The notes under the pieces are model-generated. The model ran no database searches. It was not told where the DNA came from and was given only the letters and a program-made list of their open reading frames with translations. From PFJX01 sp040757575 (GTDB lineage: Bacteria > Pseudomonadota > Gammaproteobacteria > Burkholderiales > Thiobacillaceae): a stretch of DNA of 64,000 nucleotides. Each line of letters opens with the position of its first letter. Within the stretch, counting starts at the first letter, position 1. The position numbers were made by a program, and so were the translations under genes. Shown in pieces: positions 58,575 through 64,000 of this stretch. The stretch lies in assembly GCA_040757575.1 (NCBI GenBank), contig JBFLXA010000001.1:124001-188000 (forward strand), in the 5' to 3' direction.

Positions 58575-59236
58575 ACCGCTACCCCTTTATGTCCGTTGAC
58601 CCGGCCGTTGTACCAGCGGGAACCGAATACCGTGAAGGCATGGAACAGCTTGGTGAAAGGCAGTACCACCAGCAGGATTTCCACACTGAGGATGTGCAGG
58701 GCCAGCATGGTGGTATAGGGCAACAGCAGGTGCTGCACCGCCAGCCAGCCGGTGAGCACCGGCAGGAAGGTCACCGTCCAGGTGAACCAGTCCTCGAAGG
58801 TGGACAGGTAGCGTTTGACGGGCTTGTTGATGCGGTCCACCAGCACCACCACCATGGCCGCCATGGTCACCACCGCCACGAAATCCACGAACTGGGACGG
58901 CAAGCCCGGCCAGGAGAGGCCCGTGACGGATTCCACCAGCTTGATGTGGGGCGCGAAGAAGAACACCACGATGGCCAGGCCGATATGGAAGGTGTAGCCG
59001 CCGATGTAGCTCACCGGCGAGCGTTTCACCATGCCGGGCGGCGGCACGGAACGCCTGAAGACAGTATGCCAGCCGGAAGCCCCAGGCGTGTGGCGGGGGG
59101 CGGACAGGTCGGCCTTGCGGCCCAGGCTGTAGATCTCGATGAGCCGCCACAGCACCCCCAGCAGGAAAAGGGCCACGGCGATGTCCAGGCCGGGGCCCCG
59201 TACCCAGGTCAGAAATTGCATCTCGGTCATGCTCAT
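58571..59236 (-). CDS. isp1: Isp1, NarI/DsrM-like membrane cytochrome b
   Basis: A 221-residue membrane protein with about five helices: GLDIAVALFLLGVLWRLIEIY, YIGGYTFHIGLAIVVFFFAPH, and MLALHILSVEILLVVLPFTKLFHAF. The histidines in TFHIG, FFAPH, LALHI and LFHAF suit two b haems. It connects the hydrogenase to the quinone pool together with Isp2. It follows hynS by 18 nt. Confidence 0.92.
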   Translation of the reverse strand: MSMTEMQFLTWVRGPGLDIAVALFLLGVLWRLIEIYSLGRKADLSAPRHTPGASGWHTVFRRSVPPPGMVKRSPVSYIGGYTFHIGLAIVVFFFAPHIKLVESVTGLSWPGLPSQFVDFVAVVTMAAMVVVLVDRINKPVKRYLSTFEDWFTWTVTFLPVLTGWLAVQHLLLPYTTMLALHILSVEILLVVLPFTKLFHAFTVFGSRWYNGRVNGHKGVAV

Positions 59237-59254
59237 TTCTCCTTTTTGTGCCGC

Positions 59255-60349
59255 TTATTCTTTTTCCAGGTCGGCCAGGGTGGTGGTTTCATGGCCTGCC
59301 TTGGCCGTGGCCTTCTTGGCCCGGTTGGCGAAACTCACCGCCACGCCAGCGGCCGCGCCGGCCACCGTTGCCACGCCAGCCATTTTCAAAGGGTCCGCAG
59401 GCATGGACAGGGCCTTGTAGAAACCGCCCGCATCCCAGAAATGGGGTTCGGAACAGCCCAGACAGCCATGACCGGATTCCACCGGCCAGGAGGTGGAATC
59501 GTTCCACTTCACCGTGGCACAGGCGTTGTAGGTGACGGGCCCCTTGCAGCCCAGCTCGAACAGGCACCAGCCCTTGCGGGCCCCTTCGTCATCGAAGGTC
59601 TTGGCGAACTTGCCCTGGTCGTAGAAGGGCCGGCGATAGCAGCGGTCGTGGATGGTGTCGCCGTAGAAGGCCTTGGGCCGGCCCAGCTTATCCAGTTCCG
59701 GCAGGCTGCCGAAGGTGAGGAAATGGGCCAGCACACCGGTGATCACCACCGGAATGGGCGGGCAACCGGGAATGTTGACGACAGGCTTGTCCTTGATGAT
59801 GTCCGTGACTGCCACGGCGCCGGTGGGGTTGGGCTTGGCATTGGGCAGGCCGCCGTAGGCCGCGCAGGAGCCCAGGGCGATGATCGCCGCCGCGCCCGGC
59901 GCCGCTTCTTTCAGCAGGTCCAGATTGCTGCGCCCGGCAATGCAGGAATAGGCGCCCCCCTGGCCCGTGGCCACGGAACCGTCGATGATCAGCAGGTACT
60001 TGCCTGCATTGGCCTTCATGGCGTTGTGCAGGGCCTCTTCCGCCTGGTGGCCCGCTGCCGCCATGAGGGTTTCCTGGTAGTCCAGAGACACCATGTCGAA
60101 GATCATGCCTTCCAGGGTAGGGGAATGGGAGCGGGTGATGGATTCCGTGCAGCCCGTGCACTCCTGGAAGGGCAGCCAGATCACCGAAGGCCGCTGGCCG
60201 CCGGTGGCGGCGGCTGCCATGGCCTCGGCCATGGCCCGCCCGGCGGTGGGCGGCAGGGCCATCATGGACGCCAGGGTGGCGCAGTACTTGAGGAATGTGC
60301 GGCGGGTGATGCCCTGCCGCACCAGGGAGTCGATCAAGGGGCCTTGCAT
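59255..60349 (-). CDS. hynS: [NiFe] hydrogenase small subunit, Isp-type
   Basis: A 364-residue small subunit with a twin-arginine signal (ITRRTFLKYCATLASMMALP), the proximal cluster segment ECTGCTESITRS, GSCAAYGGLPNAKPNPTGA, NIPGCPPIPVVITG, the medial/distal cluster cysteines around ELGCKGPVTYNACATVKW and GHGCLGCSEPHFWD, and a C-terminal hydrophobic anchor (MAGVATVAGAAAGVAVSF). It is exported by Tat together with HynL. The ATG at 60349 follows AGGAG; upstream GTG is unlikely. Confidence 0.96.
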   Translation of the reverse strand: MQGPLIDSLVRQGITRRTFLKYCATLASMMALPPTAGRAMAEAMAAAATGGQRPSVIWLPFQECTGCTESITRSHSPTLEGMIFDMVSLDYQETLMAAAGHQAEEALHNAMKANAGKYLLIIDGSVATGQGGAYSCIAGRSNLDLLKEAAPGAAAIIALGSCAAYGGLPNAKPNPTGAVAVTDIIKDKPVVNIPGCPPIPVVITGVLAHFLTFGSLPELDKLGRPKAFYGDTIHDRCYRRPFYDQGKFAKTFDDEGARKGWCLFELGCKGPVTYNACATVKWNDSTSWPVESGHGCLGCSEPHFWDAGGFYKALSMPADPLKMAGVATVAGAAAGVAVSFANRAKKATAKAGHETTTLADLEKE

Positions 60350-60449
60350 GATGGCTTGTCTCCTGATGAATGCCGGTCTGCGCACAATCGCTGCAACCCG
60401 GTTGACGCGTGCCCCTGAGGACACACAACTGCCGTCTTTCCCAATGCTT

Positions 60450-60860
60450 TCAGCTTAGCTCAGAAATCACATTTTCAAGATACGCTTGTCCCATTTGCAC
60501 ATCCTCCGGATAGGCCTTGAGAATCTCAGGCACCAGGGTGACCTCGATGAATTCCGACAGCACCCGCTCCCGGGCATCCCGGTGGGTGACCCACCACACG
60601 CCGGGACAGGCGGTTTCCTCCACACTGGAGATGCCCTCCGCGTCGAGGGTGGCCTGCACCTGGCCAGTGCCCAGGCGCTCCCGCAGCCAGACCTTGTCCG
60701 CCGGGGTCAGGGGCAAGGCGGCCAGATCCAGGATGCCGGGCGTGCCGGCGCACGCCAGCGCCCCCATCATTTCAACGATCTCCCGCAACAGGGGATGGGC
60801 GTTGCCGGACAAGCCGGCATCCGGGGAAACCACCGTGACGGGAATCTGTTCAATGCCCAT
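60450..60860 (-). CDS. hupH: HupH/HyaF-like hydrogenase maturation protein
   Basis: A 136-residue protein matching the C-terminal domain of HupH/HyaF: GISSVEETACPGVWWVTH followed by SEFIEVTLVPEIL. Known members assist small-subunit maturation and protect against oxygen damage. It is shorter than full HupH because it lacks most of the N-terminal domain. It overlaps hupD by 11 nt and lies 100 nt upstream of hynS. Confidence 0.82.
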   Translation of the reverse strand: MGIEQIPVTVVSPDAGLSGNAHPLLREIVEMMGALACAGTPGILDLAALPLTPADKVWLRERLGTGQVQATLDAEGISSVEETACPGVWWVTHRDARERVLSEFIEVTLVPEILKAYPEDVQMGQAYLENVISELS

Positions 60861-61320
60861 GGTGCCAACGCTGGATCAGTGTGTGTACGGCTTCCGCTGC
60901 CGGAGGGATGGCGGCGGCCACCGCCGGCGTGGGCGCTTCGCCCCAGTCCACAACCTGGGGCTGGATGGCCACCATGGCCCGCTGCTCCGGCCAGTGGCCC
61001 GCCAGCAGGGCTATGGCCCGCAGGTCGGTGAGTCCCACTTCGTGCACGCTGGATTTCCGGTTGCCCACCAGAAAGGCATCCATGGCCTCCCCCTCGAAAA
61101 CCTGCAAGGTGCCGGGGGGGGCTTGCAGATTTGCGGCATCCACCACCACCAGGGCGTCCGCTTCTTCGATGGGGCCGGCCAGGGTGAATGAAAGGGTCCC
61201 ACCATCCAGGAGCTCCACCCCTTCCGGCAGGGCCGTATCGGCCAGCCGGGACAGGACATGGATGCCGACACCTTCGTCGGTGAGCAACGTGTTGCCGATG
61301 CCGAGCACGAGGATCTTCAT
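60850..61320 (-). CDS. hupD: [NiFe] hydrogenase maturation endopeptidase
   Basis: A 156-residue HupD/HyaD/HybD-type protease: LVLGIGNTLLTDEGVGIHVL contains the nickel-binding Glu, and ALVVVDAANLQAPPGTLQVF and SVHEVGLTDL supply the conserved Asp and His. It cuts the C-terminal tail of HynL once nickel is in place. It is the first gene of the long leftward block and is divergent from hypC. Confidence 0.93.
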   Translation of the reverse strand: MKILVLGIGNTLLTDEGVGIHVLSRLADTALPEGVELLDGGTLSFTLAGPIEEADALVVVDAANLQAPPGTLQVFEGEAMDAFLVGNRKSSVHEVGLTDLRAIALLAGHWPEQRAMVAIQPQVVDWGEAPTPAVAAAIPPAAEAVHTLIQRWHHGH

Positions 61321-61437
61321 GGACCCAGTCTATGCGTGGCACTGAGGGATAACAACCCGGCGAAACACTCGACTTTTTGTTCCGGGCATCCCTGGCCGGG
61401 GGCCTATACTGGCGTCGTTACCCCCGCTTTTACTGTC

Positions 61438-61677
61438 ATGTGCCTGGCCATTCCCATGCAGATCACCGCCATCCACGGTTTCGAAGCCCGGTGCGAGGCC
61501 CGGGGCGTGCAACGCCAGGTCTCCCTGTTCATGTTGCAGGACGCCCTGCCCCGGGAAGGGGACTACGTCATGGTGCAGACCGGCTATGCGGTGCGGGTGG
61601 TGGAAGAGGCCGATGCCCTGGCATCCTGGGCCTTGTTCGACCAGATACTGGACGAGCTCAACAACCCGTCCCCGTGA
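61438..61677 (+). CDS. hypC: HypC/HupF-like hydrogenase maturation chaperone
   Basis: A 79-residue HypC with the essential N-terminal cysteine in MCLAIPMQIT and the barrel strands ARGVQRQVSLFM and GDYVMVQTGYAVRVVEEADA. It carries the Fe(CN)2CO unit with HypD and hands it to the large subunit. It is divergent from hupD over 117 nt. A TATACT -10-like box lies at 61405-61410, but no convincing -35 was found at the correct spacing. The other hyp genes are not in the window. Confidence 0.9.
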   Translation: MCLAIPMQITAIHGFEARCEARGVQRQVSLFMLQDALPREGDYVMVQTGYAVRVVEEADALASWALFDQILDELNNPSP

Positions 61678-61689
61678 AACATCCCCGGC

Positions 61690-61980
61690 TCAGCCGGTAA
61701 TACGGTCTTCCCGGGCCTGGGCTTCAGCATCGAACTCGGCCGCCACAGAATCCAGGGCATCCTTCAAGGTTTCATCCGGCAGGGCATTGAGGCTTTCCGC
61801 CAGGACTTCGGCGGCATCGATGGTGTCCTGGTCCTGGGGCAGGGTTTCCTCGTCCAGGTTGGCCACCAGCACCGCCGCCGCCCCCACCACTTCCAGCAGA
61901 CGCTGCCGTTCGGCCATGAGCATTTCCAGTTCTTCACGCAGCAGGCGGACTTCTTCGTTGTTCAGGGCGTGGATGGTCAT
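61690..61980 (-). CDS. Small helical protein of unknown function (96 aa)
   Basis: An acidic helical protein: MTIHALNNEEVRLLREELEM and ERQRLLEVVGAAAVLVANLDEETL suggest a coiled coil followed by a hinge, and ALPDETLKDALDSVAAEFDA a second helical segment. No signal or membrane anchor. It is convergent with hypC (12 nt apart) and divergent from an HD-GYP-like gene. I know no family. Confidence 0.6.
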   Translation of the reverse strand: MTIHALNNEEVRLLREELEMLMAERQRLLEVVGAAAVLVANLDEETLPQDQDTIDAAEVLAESLNALPDETLKDALDSVAAEFDAEAQAREDRITG

Positions 61981-62056
61981 GGTGGGCCTCCCGGATGCGG
62001 GGCAGGTGGGTGAGGCGTGGAATAATACCCGTAATGCGCCCTCCCTCCATCAACCC

Positions 62057-63157
62057 GTGCTACACCCCGTCCACCTGCATCCATCCCTGATCGGCTCTCC
62101 CCTGCCCTGGGATGTGTTCACCGAGGCAGGCGTACTGGTGGCCGGTGCAGGCCTGCCCATCCAGGACGAGGCCCATTTCCGCCGTCTCATCGCCCGCCCC
62201 CTGTACCGGGACATCGCCTACTCCGAAGCCATGAACCGGGGCCCGGGCATCAACCTGCTGGAGCGGCTGGAAACCCTGGGTCGGGAAATCGACGCCCTGC
62301 TCACGCCGCCCTACGGCCCCCTGTTCAGCAATCAGATGGGGGAATGGCTGCGAGCCCTGTTGAAGATCCTGCACACCGACCCGGATGCCTGTCTGGGCTA
62401 CCTGCGCCGGGTGCCCCTGGCCCGGCCCAGCGTGCACCACAGCCTCCATGTCTTGATGGTGTCCGTATTGCTGGCCGAACAGAACGATCTTCCAGCCGCA
62501 AGCCAGTTCAGCCTGGCGGGGGCGGCCATGACCATGAACCTAGCCGTACTGGGCATCCAGGACCGGATGGTCGGCACGGCCAGCCCCCCCGAGGCTGAAG
62601 ACCGGGTCCGCATGGCCGACCACCCCATCCAGTCGGCCAATCTGCTCATCCAGGGCGGCGTCGATGACGAGGACTGGCTTCAGGCAGTACGCCAGCACCA
62701 TGAAAACATCGACGGCAGCGGCTATCCTGCAGGCCTGTGCATAGAATCCCTCTCGCCCCTGGCCCGCATCCTGCGCGTAGCGGACGTTTACTGCGCCAAA
62801 CTGGAGGGACGTTATTACCGTCCTCCCCAGTCACCGGGCACAGCCCTTAAAGAGCTTTTCGGCCGCACGCGGGGCTACCTGGACCCACTGATCAGCGCCC
62901 AGCTGGTGCATACCCTGGGGCTGAACCCGCCAGGCACCCTGGTGCGCCTGGCCAACGGCGAACGGGCCTGCATCACCCGCCGGGGACGGGCCGGAAAACC
63001 CCCGGCGGTGGCCAGTTTTCTCGACAGCCGGGACCGCCTGCTGTTGCCCCCCCGGCCCCGGGACCAGGGTCGGCAGGCCTATGCCCTGCGCGGCTACCAG
63101 AGCGAAGAAACGGGCTGGCCGCCCATCAACTGGAAGCTCTTGTGGGGTTACCCATGA
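62057..63157 (+). CDS. HD-GYP-like protein with degenerate HD dyad
   Basis: A 366-residue protein whose C-terminal part resembles HD-GYP c-di-GMP phosphodiesterases: RQHHENIDGSGYPAGL is a good GYP motif and RILRVADVYCAKLEGRYYRP follows. The usual LLHDIGK is replaced by AAMTMNLAVLGIQD, so the metal-binding HD pair is missing and catalysis is doubtful; binding of c-di-GMP or a scaffold role is more likely. The N-terminal 110 residues are unassigned. I use the GTG at 62057; no good ATG is in frame. Confidence 0.8.
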   Translation: MLHPVHLHPSLIGSPLPWDVFTEAGVLVAGAGLPIQDEAHFRRLIARPLYRDIAYSEAMNRGPGINLLERLETLGREIDALLTPPYGPLFSNQMGEWLRALLKILHTDPDACLGYLRRVPLARPSVHHSLHVLMVSVLLAEQNDLPAASQFSLAGAAMTMNLAVLGIQDRMVGTASPPEAEDRVRMADHPIQSANLLIQGGVDDEDWLQAVRQHHENIDGSGYPAGLCIESLSPLARILRVADVYCAKLEGRYYRPPQSPGTALKELFGRTRGYLDPLISAQLVHTLGLNPPGTLVRLANGERACITRRGRAGKPPAVASFLDSRDRLLLPPRPRDQGRQAYALRGYQSEETGWPPINWKLLWGYP

Positions 63158-63182
63158 GAAATAAACCTGTAAAAGACATTTC

Positions 63183-63315
63183 ATCCACGAAATAACACCA
63201 AAGAACACTAAAAAATCAATGCGGTCGCTTGCGCTTAAGGCTTCACCAAAATGGCAGCAAGCCAACCTCGTGCAAGTCTTTGAAATTTCGTGTTCTTTGG
63301 AGTTCTTTCGTGGAT
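63183..63315. repeat. ATCCACGAAA-type inverted element E6
   Basis: Imperfect 26-nt arms, 63183-63208 and 63290-63315, match at 23 positions when inverted. Each consists of near-repeats of CACGAAAGAACAC/CACCAAAGAACAC. It fills most of the 195-nt gap between the HD-GYP and thioredoxin-like genes. The architecture of tandem short units inverted around a centre is that of E1-E5. Confidence 0.7.
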
Positions 63316-63352
63316 AACTGCGGTTTTTTGGATAAACCATAAGGTTACAAGC

Positions 63353-64000
63353 ATGAGCCTGGATGCAGACTCGCCTTCCGAGGCCCCGCTCTCGCCCTTC
63401 GTCTTCGACGCCACCCCGGACAACTTCGAATCCCTGGTCCTGGGCAACTCCAGGAAGGGGCTGGTGCTGGTCCATTTCTGGAGCCCCAAGGCCGGCCCCT
63501 GCATGATCCTCATGCCCCGGCTGGTGCGGCTGGCCACGGAATACGGCGGCCGCTTCCTGATGGTGATGGCGGATACGGGCCCCCTGTCCCGGCAGGCAAG
63601 AAGCCTGGGGGTCACCAGCGTGCCGACGGTGAAGTTCTTCCTGAACGGCCAGGTGGTCCACACCATCCACGGCGCCGAGCCGGACAGCAGCTTCCACGAA
63701 GCCCTGGTCCGCTTTCTGGCGAGCGAAGCCGACGCCGAGCGCATGGCCGCTCTGGCCCTCCACCAGCGGGGAGACACGGAAGGCGCCATCGAGCAACTGG
63801 CCCGCATTGCCGTGGAACGCCCGGAGGACCTGGCCGTGGCCCTGGACCTGGCCAAGCTTCTCACCCTGGCCGGTCGTCCAGGGCAAGCCCTGGACCTGCT
63901 TTCCGCCCTGCCCCCGGCCGACCGCCAGAGCCCCGGCATCGCCCCCCTGCTGGCCCATCTGGAACTGCTGGACGCGGCCAATAACGGACCGGAAGATGCG
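63353..64000 (+). CDS. Thioredoxin-fold/TPR protein, CnoX/YbbN-like, partial
   Basis: The gene runs off the window after 216 codons. The N-terminal thioredoxin fold contains LVLVHFWSPKAGPCMILMPRL, so the active site CxxC is reduced to AGPC, and SLGVTSVPTVKFFLNGQVV holds the cis-proline. After residue 125, repeated helices (ALALHQRGDTEGAIEQLARI, AVALDLAKLLTLAG) suggest TPRs. Loss of the first cysteine also occurs in E. coli CnoX/YbbN, a chlorine-activated holdase. The assignment is by architecture; the C-terminus is unseen. Confidence 0.82.
   Translation, partial: MSLDADSPSEAPLSPFVFDATPDNFESLVLGNSRKGLVLVHFWSPKAGPCMILMPRLVRLATEYGGRFLMVMADTGPLSRQARSLGVTSVPTVKFFLNGQVVHTIHGAEPDSSFHEALVRFLASEADAERMAALALHQRGDTEGAIEQLARIAVERPEDLAVALDLAKLLTLAGRPGQALDLLSALPPADRQSPGIAPLLAHLELLDAANNGPEDA

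Noticed and set aside
61336..61350. TGGCAC on the plus strand upstream of hypC as a -24 element
   Set aside because: No TTGC follows at the required distance (the sequence there is GATA).
1..64000. CRISPR arrays, tRNA or rRNA genes, insertion sequences
   Set aside because: I saw no regularly spaced identical direct repeats with unique spacers, no tRNA-like cloverleaf ending in a TTCRA arm, and no transposase motif. Small or degenerate RNAs could have been missed by eye.

Overview
The window is GC-rich, gene-dense chromosomal DNA from a diazotrophic, H2-oxidising betaproteobacterium, probably of the Rhodocyclales/Nitrosomonadales type. This rests on a beta-type trimeric porin, a PEP-CTERM protein, nif accessory genes with betaproteobacterial order, the rpsF-priB-rpsR-rplI-dnaB-alr ribosomal/replication cluster and an Isp-type [NiFe] hydrogenase. 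I cannot name the species. No rRNA, tRNA, CRISPR array, transposase or phage gene was seen.

Layout. 1-217: tail of a sulfide:quinone-oxidoreductase-like flavoprotein. 362-7423: a leftward nif accessory operon (nifN, nifX, a 103-residue ORF, rseC, DUF269, DUF683, fdxB, a [2Fe-2S] ferredoxin, two unknowns, nifZ, then a SagB-type oxidoreductase), driven by a clear sigma-54 promoter with a NifA site upstream of nifN; nifE is not next to it. 7502-16826: tag, a HAD hydrolase, the betaine-lipid pair btaB/btaA, fbaB, pirin, azoR with a divergent LysR regulator, an MFS exporter and a PEP-CTERM protein. 17137-24205: porin, a VapBC module and the leftward rpsF-priB-rpsR-rplI-dnaB-alr-trpC cluster. 24434-38171: an Orn/Lys/Arg decarboxylase, the cytochrome bd operon (cydP-cydA-cydB-cydX), a second PIN toxin-antitoxin pair joined to dcd, apbC, a CBS-domain operon with a secreted Ala/Pro-rich protein, rppH, and a c-di-GMP phosphodiesterase-like protein coupled to a spermidine-synthase-like protein. 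38484-41890: a patatin, miaA, a TPMT-like methyltransferase and a bacterial voltage-gated sodium channel.

41896-61320 is the most striking block: 19 leftward genes with mostly overlapping or very short junctions. Maturation genes (hupD, hupH) come first, then the Isp-type hydrogenase (hynS-isp1-isp2-unknown-hynL), hupE, a complete V-type ATPase (H-C-I-K-F-E-A-B-D), a di-haem cytochrome c peroxidase and a DAHL/PAS/GGDEF/EAL signalling protein. Only 9 nt separate hupE from the first ATPase gene, so H2 oxidation and a rotary ion pump may be co-expressed. hypC lies divergently upstream. The window ends with a degenerate HD-GYP protein and a thioredoxin-like/TPR protein cut by the window edge.

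Two repeat phenomena cut across the map. GC-rich palindromic repeats sit in frame inside genes (the SagB-type gene, trpC, alr and the ORF after nifX), lengthening the proteins without breaking them. A second class consists of purine-rich short tandem units arranged as inverted arms; these lie at gene junctions, with a concentration inside the V-ATPase operon, where one forms the N-terminus of subunit F.
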